A DNA stretch of 64,000 nucleotides from Halobacillus amylolyticus (GCF_022921115.1 NZ_CP095075.1:2396001-2460000), one strand, 5' to 3'. Shown: positions 28,765 to 38,384, counted from the stretch's first letter. A program made the numbers and translations. Notes: generated by a model from the sequence alone, not told the origin.

Positions 28765-28819
28765 AAATAATCCCACCTCAGGTCATCCATATTATGGATG
28801 ACCTGAGGTGGGATTATTT
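28765..28819. repeat. perfect 26-bp palindrome (CCACCTCAGGTCATCCAT family)
   Basis: The arms at 28765-28790 and 28794-28819 are perfect complements around ATT. It sits between the divergent flavin reductase and AGCS genes, where a terminator would not be expected. A second copy with one mismatch lies at 30377-30427. Confidence 0.85.
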
Positions 28820-28910
28820 CCTTGTTCCGACAGAAAATTCGCAAAGTTAGTTTAATTTATGTAGAATCGGGAATATGAGGTTATACCATTTTTAGAGAGG
28901 AGCCAATTTT

Positions 28911-30320
28911 TTGGGTGAAATTTGGAGTTTTATTGAGACAGCAGTAGCAAGTGCATCAGGATTTTTATGGACTTACCTTCTTTCCATTCTTCTTATTATC
29001 GGAGGACTTTTCCTCACGTTTCGATTAAAGTTTTTCCAATTCCGCCATTTTGGTCATGTGCTGCACCAAACAGTCGGACAAATCTTCAAGAAAAACAAGC
29101 ACCCCGGCACTATTTCTCCTTTTCAGGCATTTACTTCAGCCTTGGCTTCAACTGCAGGTGCAACAAATATTGTTGGTGTGCCTCTAGCTATTGCATTAGG
29201 TGGACCTGGCGCTCTGTTTTGGATGTGGGTCGTTGCTCTAATTGGAATGGCAACAAAATATTCAGAAATTATACTTGGAATGAAATACCGGGAAAAGAAT
29301 AAGGAAAACGTTTGGGTCGGAGGACCGCAATATTACATAAAAAAGGCGCTGGGATGGAAATGGGTTGCTTCCGCTTTTGCCTTTTTACTCATGATTGAAT
29401 TAATCCCAAGTGTTATGGTGCAATCCAACTCAATCGCTACACAAACGGAAGGCGCTTTTGGCTGGCCTGTCTATTTAACAGGGATTATCGTATGTGCCAT
29501 GATTGCAATCGTTGTGTTTGGCGGGATTAAACGGATTGCTAAAGTAACGGATAAAATCGTACCATTTATGGTACTTATTTATGTAGGTGTAGGGCTATTT
29601 GTTATTTTTGTAAATATTGAAGAAATTCCAGGTGTATTCGCCTTGATCTTTACACACGCCTTTACCCCTATTTCTGCTGCCGGAGGGTTTGCCGGTGCCG
29701 GAATTGCACAAGCCATTCGCTTTGGTGTTGCTCGCGGACTTTATTCTAATGAAGCTGGAATTGGTACAGCGCCCATCGCCCACTCCGCAGCACAAACCGA
29801 CCACCCTTCCAAACAAGGCATGTGGGGGATCTTCAGTGTTTTTATTGATACAATTGTAATCTGTACAATATCAGGACTTGTTGTTTTAGTTACAGGCGCC
29901 TGGAAAGAAGTTAATGCAGAAAATTCCTCTAATATGATTAATGTCGCTTTTGGAAGTGTGTTAGGTGACGCATTTAGTGGAATCTTTGTGGCAATCTTCC
30001 TGTTGTTCTTCATTATCACAACAGTTGGTGTTCTAGTATTTTACGGGGAAAAACAAGCAGAATACCTGTTTAGCCTGAAGGGTGCAAAAGTTATGAGGGT
30101 CGTTTATATTATAGCGGCTTTTATCGGGGCTCTTGGTGGCCTTAAGTTCATTTGGCAGTTCCTTGACCTTCTTCTTGCATTTGTGGTCATAGCAAACATT
30201 ATCCCGATGCTCTTCTTGCACAAAGAAATTGCTGCCATTAACGATGACTATGTCAACCGAGTATTTAAGAAAAGGACAAAAGAGAAAAAGGTACAGCTGT
30301 TCGTAGAAGAGAATGAATAA
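28911..30320 (+). CDS. alanine/glycine:cation symporter (AGCS family)
   Basis: A 469-residue permease with 10-11 helices. The AGCS signature TISPFQAFTSALASTAGATNI near residue 65 and the GLYSNEAGIGTAPIAHSAA block near 275 are typical. It takes up alanine or glycine with Na+ (family knowledge). The start is TTG 28911 behind GAGAGGAG. Flanked by the two related palindromes at 28765 and 30377. Confidence 0.92.
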   Translation: MGEIWSFIETAVASASGFLWTYLLSILLIIGGLFLTFRLKFFQFRHFGHVLHQTVGQIFKKNKHPGTISPFQAFTSALASTAGATNIVGVPLAIALGGPGALFWMWVVALIGMATKYSEIILGMKYREKNKENVWVGGPQYYIKKALGWKWVASAFAFLLMIELIPSVMVQSNSIATQTEGAFGWPVYLTGIIVCAMIAIVVFGGIKRIAKVTDKIVPFMVLIYVGVGLFVIFVNIEEIPGVFALIFTHAFTPISAAGGFAGAGIAQAIRFGVARGLYSNEAGIGTAPIAHSAAQTDHPSKQGMWGIFSVFIDTIVICTISGLVVLVTGAWKEVNAENSSNMINVAFGSVLGDAFSGIFVAIFLLFFIITTVGVLVFYGEKQAEYLFSLKGAKVMRVVYIIAAFIGALGGLKFIWQFLDLLLAFVVIANIIPMLFLHKEIAAINDDYVNRVFKKRTKEKKVQLFVEENE

Positions 30321-30327
30321 CGAAGAA

Positions 30328-30361
30328 AAAGCTGCTTTCCCCACAGGAAGCAGCTTTTCTT
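30328..30361 (+). terminator. terminator of the AGCS gene
   Basis: AAAAGCTGCTTTCC pairs with GGAAGCAGCTTTTC around a short loop and is followed by T residues. Confidence 0.85.
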
Positions 30362-30376
30362 TATGGAATCACCCAT

Positions 30377-30427
30377 ATCCTTCCACCTCAGGTCCTCCAT
30401 AATATGGATGACCTGAGGTGGAAGGAT
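30377..30427. repeat. second copy of the CCACCTCAGGTC palindrome
   Basis: 24-bp arms (30377-30400 and 30404-30427) with one mismatch. The core matches the palindrome at 28765, and the outer arm sequences differ. It lies after the AGCS terminator and before the CDP-alcohol phosphatidyltransferase promoter. Confidence 0.8.
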
Positions 30428-30516
30428 TCCCCATGAACATGGGTTTTCCGTTCTTTCCTTGATATAATAGAGGGACCACTTCATTAGGTTATCCATAAAA
30501 GGTTTGGGGTGAATTT

Positions 30517-31098
30517 ATGTTAGACACACATGCACGAAAATTTGTACAGCCTCCCATAGATAAAGCTGCCTTCTGGTTGTTAAAAAAGGGGCGAACGGCC
30601 AATCAAGTTACTATCCTTGCCTTCTTAATAGGAATCTCCACAAGCATCTTATATGTATTAGGTTTACCGATTATCGCCGTTATTTTCCTATGGCTATCTG
30701 GATTTTTGGATGCTGTAGACGGCACAATGGCAAGACACACGAAAACCTCTCCATTTGGCACAGTCATGGATATTACTTTTGACCGTATCGTAGAAGTCTC
30801 CATGGTTGTGGCCCTTGCCTACGTTCATCCTGAAGTGATGTGGCCGCTATTGCTCCTTAGTGTATCCATCGTAATATCGATGACCGTTTTCTTAGTGGTT
30901 GGAAACGTGTCTGAAAAATCCGGGGTTAAATCGTTTTACTACCAAGCAGGCTTCGCGGAACGGTCGGAAGGATTTATCTTGTTCAGTATCATGTTATTAT
31001 TTCCAAGCATTTTATATTGGTCGACACTGACATTCTTCGCTGTTGAGTTGTTTACCGGAGTACAACGTTTTCTTGAAGCAAAAAAAATCTTAAAATAG
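30517..31098 (+). CDS. CDP-alcohol phosphatidyltransferase family protein
   Basis: A 193-residue membrane enzyme. The catalytic motif reads D-A-V-D-G-x2-A-R-x8-G-x3-D-x3-D (DAVDGTMARH at about 67-76, then FGTVMDITFD), complete for the family. It transfers a phosphoalcohol from a CDP-activated donor in phospholipid or related synthesis. The exact acceptor cannot be read from the sequence. The start is ATG 30517 with a weak ribosome site (TTGGGGTG). Confidence 0.87.
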   Translation: MLDTHARKFVQPPIDKAAFWLLKKGRTANQVTILAFLIGISTSILYVLGLPIIAVIFLWLSGFLDAVDGTMARHTKTSPFGTVMDITFDRIVEVSMVVALAYVHPEVMWPLLLLSVSIVISMTVFLVVGNVSEKSGVKSFYYQAGFAERSEGFILFSIMLLFPSILYWSTLTFFAVELFTGVQRFLEAKKILK

Positions 31099-31127
31099 AC
31101 CTCAACTATAAAAAAGAGGTCTATTTT
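31092..31127 (+). terminator. terminator of the phosphatidyltransferase gene
   Basis: AAAATAGACCTC pairs with GAGGTCTATTTT and includes the stop codon of the gene. Confidence 0.85.
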
Positions 31128-31161
31128 ATTTTTCTAAAACATACGCACATCATACTGCATA

Positions 31162-31311
31162 TTAATCTTGCTCTCTGTTAAGATACTCGTTCGGTTCTTC
31201 TCCATTTTTATCATTGTGGTTTTTAAATTGGCTAAGCCGACCATCTCGATGTTCTCCATGGTTCCTATTTTCTTTAAATTGATTGTCCACTTTCTTGTCT
31301 TTGTTCTCCAT
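31162..31311 (-). CDS. small hydrophilic protein (49 residues), unknown
   Basis: ATG 31311 follows AGGAAGGAG at about 8 nt. The product starts MENKDKKVDNQFKENRN and ends NEYLNREQD; it is very rich in Asn, Glu, Lys and His with no hydrophobic core, like small spore or intrinsically disordered proteins. It overlaps the stop of the upstream 21-codon ORF as TAATG. I do not recognise a family. Confidence 0.6.
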   Translation of the reverse strand: MENKDKKVDNQFKENRNHGEHRDGRLSQFKNHNDKNGEEPNEYLNREQD

Positions 31312-31376
31312 TATTTTGACTCCTTCCTAGTTGGCAGATTTGTATTAGCTTTTGAACTTTGTTTTCTTTTATTCAT
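31311..31376 (-). CDS. putative 21-residue basic peptide upstream of the small ORF
   Basis: ATG 31376 opens MNKRKQSSKANTN... and ends TAA, overlapping the next ATG. The ribosome site of the downstream ORF lies inside it. No clear ribosome site of its own, so it may instead be a leader or nothing. Confidence 0.3.
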   Translation of the reverse strand: MNKRKQSSKANTNLPTRKESK

Positions 31377-31394
31377 ATGAACCAAATCCATACC

Positions 31395-31436
31395 AAAAAA
31401 CGTCAAAAGCACTCAAGTATGCATTTGACGTTTTTT
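31395..31436. terminator. hairpin with A and T runs
   Basis: AAAAAACGTCAAA pairs perfectly with TTTGACGTTTTTT. It lies between the small ORFs and the DUF1906 gene. Confidence 0.8.
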
Positions 31437-31871
31437 CTTTATCAAAATGGGATCAGCGCGAAATAACCATTGATTTCTCCACTATAGTCCAGTTCCATGC
31501 CAAGTCCTCACTACTATATACCTGGTTTCATAAAATGTGATGAGTGAGAGGGAGGGTTTTTGTGAGCAATAAAAAACTGTTTCCATTAGTGATAACAGCA
31601 ATCACGGCTGTTATTTTTTCTATATCTATATGCTTCCTTATTGGTTCAGGTACTAGCGGATTAAATGGGCAGCAGGATGATTCAGCGGAAAGTGAAAACG
31701 CAAGCTCCGATAGCGATATTAGCAATAATGTACAAAATAACGTAAATGGTGAGCATGCAGATGTGAGCAATTCGATTGATAATCATCTAGATGACAGTAA
31801 TAACAACCAACTAGAGAATAATATAACGAATAATATAAATGTTAATGTAGGTATAAATGTCACAAACAATA

Positions 31872-33215
31872 GAGAGTGTAAAATATTTTGTGTAAATAGA
31901 ATTCTTTCCAAATAGAAAAAGGAAGACCTTTTCTTGTAGAATTAAGTCACCACAACCAATCCAAAGAAAAGAGGTCTTCCCTTATGGATCATTTTACATC
32001 AGATATTATACAAGCTCTAGTGAAAAAAGAGGATATATCGGAAATCTTTCGCAGCCACCTGGAAAGCGCGGTGAATACGCTGCTTCAAACGGAATTGACA
32101 GCCTTCTTAGACTACGAAAAGTATGATCGTCTAGGCTTTCATACCGGAAACTCTCGCAACGGCTCTTATTCCCGTACCTTAAAAACCGAGTATGGTGAGC
32201 TTGAGATCTCCATCCCTCGTGATCGAAATGGAGAGTTCAAACAACAAACAGTGGCTCCTTATAAGCGCACCAACGATACCCTGGAGTCCTTCGTCATACA
32301 TATGTTCCAAAAGGGTGTCACCATGTCCGAAGTATCCAATTTGATTGAACGAATGTATGGCCACCATTATACGCCCCAAACGATTTCAAACATGACCAAA
32401 GCGATCGGCGAAGAAGTAGAAGCATTTCGCCAACGAACTTTATCCAAGCGTTACGTATGCGTTTATTTAGATGCGACCTTTCTTCCCGTCAAGCGAGATA
32501 CCGTATCCAAGGAAGCTGTCTATATTGCCGTTGGAATTCGGGAAGACGGATCTAAAGAGGTGCTCGCTTACACGATTGCTCCAACCGAATCTGCGTACGT
32601 TTGGAAAGAGTTAATTGAGGATATTCAAGCTCGTGGTGTTGAGGAGGTGCTCCTTTTTATTTCGGATGGATTAAAAGGGATCAAAGAAAGCATTTATTCG
32701 GTGTTCCCCAAGGCCAAGTACCAAACCTGTTTCGTCCATGTTTCCCGTAATATCGCCCATAAAGTCCGTGTTTCAGATCGAAAAGAAATATGTGAAGACC
32801 TGAAGACCCTTTACCGTGCGGATAATAAAGAGAAGGCTGAGGAAGCGATGGAAGCATTTATAGAGAAGTGGAAGAAATCATATGCGAAGGTCACTCAATC
32901 CCTTAGCGATAACCAGGATCTTTTCACGTTTTATGACTTCCCCAAGTCCATTCGAAAGAGTATCTACTCCACCAATTTAATCGAGTCCTTCAATAAGAAG
33001 ATCAAGAAATACAGCAAGCGCAAAGAGCAGTTCCCCAATGAAGAATCACTGGACCGATTTCTCGTCACTCAGTTCGAAGAATACAACCAGCGTTTCGCAA
33101 CACGTTGCCACATTGGTTTTGATCAAGCAAGGTCTGAAATAGCAGAAATGTTTAACGAGTAACAGCAGCTACAAGAAGAGGTATATGGTTATTTACACAA
33201 AATTATTGACAGTCC
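31872..33215 (+). mobile_element. IS256-family insertion sequence with 9-bp target duplication
   Basis: A 1344-bp element. The inverted ends share TTTTGTGTAAATA near both termini (GAGAGTGTAAAATATTTTG on the left; GGACTGTCAATAATTTTG inverted on the right). CAAACAATA at 31863-31871 is repeated at 33216-33224; if the C belongs to the element the duplication is 8 bp, the usual IS256 length. Confidence 0.92.
31984..33162 (+). CDS. IS256-family (Mutator-type) transposase
   Basis: A 392-residue DDE transposase. The first aspartate is in VYLDATFLP near residue 160, the second in LFISDGLKGIKESI near 224, and the glutamate in STNLIESFNKKIKKYSKR near 330. The full-length ORF suggests a functional enzyme. 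AAGAAAAGAGG precedes the ATG. Confidence 0.94.
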   Translation: MDHFTSDIIQALVKKEDISEIFRSHLESAVNTLLQTELTAFLDYEKYDRLGFHTGNSRNGSYSRTLKTEYGELEISIPRDRNGEFKQQTVAPYKRTNDTLESFVIHMFQKGVTMSEVSNLIERMYGHHYTPQTISNMTKAIGEEVEAFRQRTLSKRYVCVYLDATFLPVKRDTVSKEAVYIAVGIREDGSKEVLAYTIAPTESAYVWKELIEDIQARGVEEVLLFISDGLKGIKESIYSVFPKAKYQTCFVHVSRNIAHKVRVSDRKEICEDLKTLYRADNKEKAEEAMEAFIEKWKKSYAKVTQSLSDNQDLFTFYDFPKSIRKSIYSTNLIESFNKKIKKYSKRKEQFPNEESLDRFLVTQFEEYNQRFATRCHIGFDQARSEIAEMFNE

Positions 33216-34025
33216 CAAACAATATTGCTAATAACGTAAATGGGCATAAACAAGATTCTAATAACAATGACAATGAAGGGGATAATAATCAAAGTAATAA
33301 TCAAGACAATAACACAGATAATACCAATGGGAATAATAACAATGAATCCAGTGGAAATGAACTTGTTTGGGGTGTCGACTCAGCAAGTCTTACTACTGAC
33401 AATTTGCTGGCCTGTGTTCAAGAAAACTATGGTACACCTGAAATATGGGGACGTTATCTAGGTGATAAGGAAGGCGTTTCCACAGGAATAACACCTGAAG
33501 AAGTAGATCTACTCCATTCAAACGATATAAAAATCCTTGTCATATGGAACCACTTTACTGACGCAACAGGTTTTGAAAACGGACAGAATGTAGCTAGAGA
33601 AGCTATTCAGAAAGCTCAAGAAGATGGGGTACCCGAGGGAGTTGCCCTCTTTGCCGATATAGAACCAACTTACCCAGTAGATTCCGATTTCATTAGAGGC
33701 TGGTACCAGGTTATGAGTGAATCTGAATACAACCCTGGTATTTACGGCTCATTTGATTCTGATACACCACTATATCAGGCTTTCCAGCAAGCATCTGAAA
33801 CGAATGCCGAAATCAAGGAGAACACGTACATTTGGACAGCTGTACCAAAAGTGGGGATCACCACGGAGGCAAATGCTCCAGATTACCAGCCATCTGCGCC
33901 GGAAGATGGATTAATAGCCGGTTGGCAGTATGGGATCGAGGCCCAAACGTGTAATATCGATACAAACCTGTTCAACAGTAACGTATTAGATGGTGTATTA
34001 TGGTGAAATGTAACTAGATAAAGAG

Positions 34026-34062
34026 TAAGGGGGAGATCTCAAAAGGAAATCTCCCCCTTTTT
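34026..34062 (+). terminator. terminator between DUF1906 and thiS
   Basis: AAGGGGGAGAT pairs with ATCTCCCCCTT and is followed by a T run; it could serve both convergent transcripts. Confidence 0.85.
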
Positions 34063-34086
34063 TAATGGAGTGTACAGGAATTGAAC

Positions 34087-34293
34087 TTAACCGCCCCCGA
34101 CAAAATGGACCAATTCAATTTGGTCCCCTTTTTGTAAATGAACATCAGGGTACTGATTACGTTGAATAATGGTTTGGTTGTACTCAACAATGACCATTTG
34201 ACTATCCAATTTGTAAAAATCTAAGAGATCTGTCACCGTCACAACTTTTTCAGGACAATCTAAGGGTTCTCCATTTAGTTGTATGGTCATCAT
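34087..34293 (-). CDS. thiS: sulfur carrier protein ThiS
   Basis: 68 residues from ATG 34293 (MMTIQLNGEPL), ending in the essential HFVGGG; the terminal Gly-Gly is adenylated and thiocarboxylated to supply sulfur for the thiazole. Its ATG overlaps the tenI stop, and it is the last gene of the thi operon. No thiF gene is in the window, so the activating enzyme (ThiF or MoeB) must be encoded elsewhere. Confidence 0.92.
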   Translation of the reverse strand: MMTIQLNGEPLDCPEKVVTVTDLLDFYKLDSQMVIVEYNQTIIQRNQYPDVHLQKGDQIELVHFVGGG

Positions 34294-34886
34294 GAACACC
34301 ACCCTTTCTTATAAGACTGATACTGCTTCACGACATCGTCTGCATCTAACAAACCGGATATGACTGCAATCCCTGTTGCCCCCGCTTTTCTTATGTCTAA
34401 AGCATGTTCCGGGTTAATCCCGCCTATTGCAATAACCGGCAACGTAACCGAATCAGTCAGCTCAACTAACCCTTTCAACCCCTGTGGCTCCTTACCCGGT
34501 TTTGAGGATGTCGAGTAAATGTGGCCGAACATAACGTAATCCGCCCCTTCCTTTTCTGCTTGTTGAGCTTCGTTAATGGAATGCACGGACTTTCCAATTC
34601 GTAAAGAAGGAAAACAATAACGCACATCGCTTATTCTTAAGCTTTGACTCGAGAGCTGCCCACCTCCAGCACCGAAACAATGAGCTATATCCATACGGTC
34701 ATTTACCACAATCCGTTCAGGTGCTGTGCCTCGGTCTCGCATCTCGAAAATTCCCAGTGAAATTTCTCTTGCAGTCTTCTGTTTTTCCCTTATATGGAAA
34801 AAGGCATCCTCGTCATGAAGCGGAGCAATTTTGTCAGCAAACTGCTTGATCGGCCATCTACCGTTGGAGATCACATGAAATTCCAT
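34290..34886 (-). CDS. tenI: thiazole tautomerase TenI (ThiE-like)
   Basis: A 198-residue TIM barrel of the ThiE/TenI family with GKSVHSINEAQQAEKEGADYVMFGHIYSTSSKPG and AIGGINPEHALDIRKAGATGIAVISGL. The GHIYST loop and the histidine spacing match TenI better than thiamine phosphate synthase. It aromatises the thiazole made by ThiG. One base separates it from thiH and it overlaps thiS. Confidence 0.85.
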   Translation of the reverse strand: MEFHVISNGRWPIKQFADKIAPLHDEDAFFHIREKQKTAREISLGIFEMRDRGTAPERIVVNDRMDIAHCFGAGGGQLSSQSLRISDVRYCFPSLRIGKSVHSINEAQQAEKEGADYVMFGHIYSTSSKPGKEPQGLKGLVELTDSVTLPVIAIGGINPEHALDIRKAGATGIAVISGLLDADDVVKQYQSYKKGWCS

Positions 34887-34887
34887 T

Positions 34888-35991
34888 TTAAACGATTTGC
34901 CAATCTTTCATAACTGGTTGATAGCCTTTTTCATGAAGCAATTGGCGAATCTTCTTTACTGAACGTTCATCAGAAATTTCAAATTGGCTTTGTGTATTTT
35001 CCAGTTGGGCATAGCCGCCTACTTCAGTTGAGGAAGCGGCAGACATTTTCGTCACTCCAAGCGGGATCAGTTGATCACGTAATTGAGGAGTTTCACGAGT
35101 TGACAATATAATTCCTGCCCGTGGGAGGAATAACCTAAGGGCGAGCATAGCTTGAACCATATTTTGATCCGTTACATGAATTTCAGGTTGAAAACTTCCT
35201 GCATTCGGCTGTATTCTCGGAAACGAAACGCCAATTTCCGCATCTAAGTATTTGTCTTGGAGGTAACTTCCGTGTAAACCAGTGAGATAACTTTCTTTGC
35301 GCCAATCTTCAAGACCAAGCAAAGCTCCGATCGTAACAGATCTCATCCCAGCCTGACACCCTCGCTCAGGTGTATCCAAGCGATACTTGTAAAACCGCTT
35401 CGGTCCCTTCGTATGAAGATCACGATAAATTTTTTCGTCGTATGTTTCCTGAAAAACCGTCAGCGTATCAATTCCGCTCGCCACCAAGGCTTCATAATCC
35501 TCGAGGTCCATCGGCTGAACCTCGAGTCCTACTGATGAAAAATACTTTCTGAGAACCTTCATGATTTTTGTTAAGTAATCAACAGATGAATGCACACGGG
35601 ATTCCCCCGAAAGGATGATAATTTGTTCAATTCCTTTCGTGGATATCGCCTGAGCTTCTTCCTCCACTTCTTCCATTGTTAAACGCCTTCTAGGAAAAAC
35701 GTTCTCTACACTAAAGCTGCAATACTTACATGTGTTAACACAGTAATCGGAGACATAAAGCGGCTGAAATAGCTGCATGGTATAGCCAAAGTGCTGCACT
35801 GTGAGCTGGTGTGCCTTCTGAGCCATTTCTTCTATGTAACCTTCTGCAGCGGGCGACAATAGAGTGAAATAATCCTGATCAGTTAGAGAATCTTTTTGTA
35901 AAACTTTCTCGACATCCCTTGCCGTCACCTCATCAAATAATGAACTAAACGGCTGATCTTTCAACTTTTCATACACGTTATAGAAACTCAT
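34888..35991 (-). CDS. thiH: 2-iminoacetate synthase ThiH (radical SAM)
   Basis: 367 residues with the radical-SAM motif CVNTCKYC near residues 79-86. The enzyme cleaves tyrosine to dehydroglycine (2-iminoacetate), the glycine source for thiazole in organisms that use ThiH instead of ThiO. It overlaps thiG by 14 nt. Confidence 0.93.
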   Translation of the reverse strand: MSFYNVYEKLKDQPFSSLFDEVTARDVEKVLQKDSLTDQDYFTLLSPAAEGYIEEMAQKAHQLTVQHFGYTMQLFQPLYVSDYCVNTCKYCSFSVENVFPRRRLTMEEVEEEAQAISTKGIEQIIILSGESRVHSSVDYLTKIMKVLRKYFSSVGLEVQPMDLEDYEALVASGIDTLTVFQETYDEKIYRDLHTKGPKRFYKYRLDTPERGCQAGMRSVTIGALLGLEDWRKESYLTGLHGSYLQDKYLDAEIGVSFPRIQPNAGSFQPEIHVTDQNMVQAMLALRLFLPRAGIILSTRETPQLRDQLIPLGVTKMSAASSTEVGGYAQLENTQSQFEISDERSVKKIRQLLHEKGYQPVMKDWQIV

Positions 35992-36775
35992 TATTAACCC
36001 CTCCTGTTGAAGTTAAAAATCCCGTTAGCGGTGAGGAGGCTTTTGCCTGAAAAGACGATTGCCCGGGTCCTGAAATGTAAGCCATTCTCCCTGCTCTAAC
36101 CGCCATATCAAAAGCCTTCGCCATAGCCACAGGGTCCTTCGCTGTTGCAATCGCTGTATTCACAAGGACAGCATCCGAGCCCATTTCCATCGCTTCCGCT
36201 GCCTCAGAAGGTTTGCCAATCCCTGCATCTACGACAATGGGAACATCGATTTCATCAATCATAATCCGGATCATTTCCTTCATCCGAATACCCCGGTTCG
36301 AACCAATTGGAGATCCCAGCGGCATGATCGCTGCAGCCCCGGCCTCTTCCATGCGTTTCGCTGCCATTAAGTCAGGACTCATATAAGCCAGGACAACAAA
36401 TCCTTCGTCTACCAAGATTTTCGTGGCTTTAATCGTCTCCTCATTATCGGGAAGAAGGTATTTTTGATCGGAAATGACCTCAATCTTGACCCAGTTTCCC
36501 ATTCCGCTAGCCTTTCCAAGTCGTGCAATCCGCACCGCTTCTTCAGCCGTCCTCGCCCCTGAGGTATTCGGCATTAACGTTGCCTGCTTTGGAATATCAT
36601 TAACGATATGCTTGCCAGACCCATCTAGATCCACCCGCCTAATCGCAACCGTAACAACCTGTGAATGAGACTGTTCAATCGCATCCCGCATTACACTATG
36701 GTCAGCAAATTTCCCTGTTCCTGTAAACAAACGACTTTCAAGCTCTATCCCCGCGATGACTAACGGATCTCTCAT
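35978..36775 (-). CDS. thiG: thiazole synthase ThiG
   Basis: 265 residues. The lysine in NWVKIEVI (about 96) forms the Schiff base with [23 protein letters not shown] and the phosphate-binding loop near the C-terminus are typical. First gene of the operon, directly behind the TPP riboswitch and its terminator; ATG 36775 has GGGGGAG upstream. Confidence 0.94.
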   Translation of the reverse strand: MRDPLVIAGIELESRLFTGTGKFADHSVMRDAIEQSHSQVVTVAIRRVDLDGSGKHIVNDIPKQATLMPNTSGARTAEEAVRIARLGKASGMGNWVKIEVISDQKYLLPDNEETIKATKILVDEGFVVLAYMSPDLMAAKRMEEAGAAAIMPLGSPIGSNRGIRMKEMIRIMIDEIDVPIVVDAGIGKPSEAAEAMEMGSDAVLVNTAIATAKDPVAMAKAFDMAVRAGRMAYISGPGQSSFQAKASSPLTGFLTSTGGVNNEFL

Positions 36776-36803
36776 AACATCTCCCCCTCGTTAAGTTTCC
36801 ATT

Positions 36804-36965
36804 AAAAAAAGCTCACCCGCGTTATGGGTGAGCTTCGATTTACCTTATGCAATACACGTTTACATTCAGCCTCGAAAGCTTCCCTACGCTGGTTCTAACC
36901 AAGTCAGGTTCAAAGGGTCGGAAATGTTTTCCTCTCAGCCACATGCATGGCACCCCTAGCTCTTT
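36804..36965 (-). promoter_or_regulatory. TPP riboswitch with intrinsic terminator
   Basis: On the minus strand the aptamer (about 36962-36862) contains the conserved THI-box segments GGGGTGCC, GGCTGAGAGG, ACCCTTTGAACCTGA and CAGCGTAGGGAAG. The expression platform is the hairpin AAGCTCACCC/GGGTGAGCTT (36809-36835) followed by seven U. TPP binding should favour termination before thiG. Confidence 0.95.
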
Positions 36966-37039
36966 TCTTGTTCAATTATTGAAAACCTTTTCTTAAGGAT
37001 AGCAAAACTCTTCCAGTTTGTGAACCAGTTTTTTCTTGT

Positions 37040-37842
37040 TCACCTCATCACACTTCCCCCAGAAATCTTCATAGACTCTCCAATGATATTCCCAGCTGTC
37101 TCAGATAATAAAAACACAATCGTATTCGCTACTTCTTCAGCAGTAGAAATCCGCCCCGAAGGAATCCCTTCTTCTGCAACCTTCAATTGCTCTTCAAAAC
37201 TACGATTGTTCCGTTCGCCTTTGGAGCGAATCGACTCCCGCCCCATTTCTGTATCCACATAGCCAGGGCAAACTGCATTAACCCGAATATTGTGCTCAAT
37301 CGCCTCAATTGCAAGCGACTGAGTAAACCCAGTCACCGCAAATTTCGAAGCACTATAGGCGATGTTCGCATGCGTCCCGCGCAAGCCTGATAAAGAGGAT
37401 AGATTTACGATTGCCCCCTCGCTCTGAGGCTTCATCTTCTCATAAGCAAGCTGTGTCAGTAACACTGTAGAAAAATAGTTCAGCTCCATTACGTTACGAA
37501 GCTCGTCTTCCGTTAGATTGTCGAGTGTGCCTCCCCCGACCACCCCGGCTGAGTTGACAAGTCCAGTAATAGCTCCATTTGTCTGGATTGCCTCATCCAC
37601 CAAATATCTCCGGCTTTCCTCGTCATTAAGTTCGGCGGTGTGAACATATACTTCTACAGAGTCATTCAACTTTTCACATTCCTTTTTAAGGTTGTTCAGC
37701 TTTTCCTCCCTTCGTCCCGTTATCGTTACGTTGGCTCCTGATCGCACCACAGCTTTTGTCGTTTCATAACCGATGCCCCGGTAGCTCCGGTAATTAGGAT
37801 ATGTCTGTCCTTAAGAGCTTCATTTGAAAAAATACTACTCAT
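37040..37842 (-). pseudogene. short-chain dehydrogenase/reductase, one frameshift near the N-terminus
   Basis: An NAD(P)-dependent Rossmann oxidoreductase. ATG 37842 behind AAAAGGAGG reads MSSIFSNEALKDRHILITG, then the frame is lost at CCCC 37776-37779; one added G on the coding strand gives the canonical TGATGGIGYETTKAVV. The catalytic YSASK is intact, as are NSAG-type and PGYVDTEM elements. About 267 residues when repaired, normal for the family. Probably a sequencing error. Confidence 0.85.
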
Positions 37843-37961
37843 TCGATTTGACCTCCTTTTTATCTATGTCTTTCCATAACCTTTCTATTTATAACTGAAA
37901 CCATTGCATACATTAACATGGCTACGTACAATAGTCTTATGTGACTAGAAAGGAAGATTTT

Positions 37962-38372
37962 ATGTATCGTTCAGTAGGTTTTTGGAAACGTCTCGTAGCA
38001 GGTATTTTAGATTCTATTATTGTGATGCTCCCAATTTCCCTATTAGGAATGCTTTTATTTGGATGGGAGTTCGACAGCCCTTATTCTAACTGGATTACCC
38101 TCCCCTACTCTTTGTTCCTTCCAGTTTTATGGAAGGGGTATATTGTCGGTAAAAGAATTATGGGAATACGTATTATAAAGGTTAATGGGAATAACGTCGG
38201 AGTCGGAACGATGTTCATGCGTTTGATCGTAGGCGGACTCGTGTATGCCTTAACATTAGGAATTGGCCTCATTGTCAGTGCCTTTATGGTCGGAATCAGG
38301 GAAGACAACCGCTCTATTCATGACTTTATAGCTGGAACTTATGTTACAGAGGCAAAACCAGGCGAAGTATAA
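37962..38372 (+). CDS. RDD-family membrane protein
   Basis: 136 residues from ATG 37962 (MYRSVGFWKRLVAGILDSI) behind AGGAAG. The RDD arginine and aspartates are seen as R-x6-D in the first helix and HDFIAGTYV at the end, with three to four helices. The function is unknown; some members are ion antiporters or compatible-solute transporters. A terminator follows. Confidence 0.85.
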   Translation: MYRSVGFWKRLVAGILDSIIVMLPISLLGMLLFGWEFDSPYSNWITLPYSLFLPVLWKGYIVGKRIMGIRIIKVNGNNVGVGTMFMRLIVGGLVYALTLGIGLIVSAFMVGIREDNRSIHDFIAGTYVTEAKPGEV

Positions 38373-38384
38373 AATAAGGTAACA

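Larger units (their letters stand above)
31562..34006 (+). pseudogene. secreted Asn-rich DUF1906 protein, interrupted by an IS256-family element
   Basis: The 5' part (31562-31871, GTG start behind GGGAGGG) encodes a signal or anchor helix and an Asn/Ser/Asp-rich low-complexity linker. The 3' part (from 33216 to 34006) continues the Asn-rich linker and carries a DUF1906 glycoside-hydrolase-like domain (FADIEPTYP, WQYGIEAQ), related to the Rv2525c/phage-lysin TIM-barrel group. Removing the element and one 9-bp repeat restores the frame as VTNNIANNVNGHK. The insertion therefore killed an intact gene for a surface protein of about 365 residues. Confidence 0.88.

Noticed and set aside
31168..31380. 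70-codon hydrophobic plus-strand ORF
   Set aside because: Antisense to the better-supported small hydrophilic ORF, which has a ribosome site.
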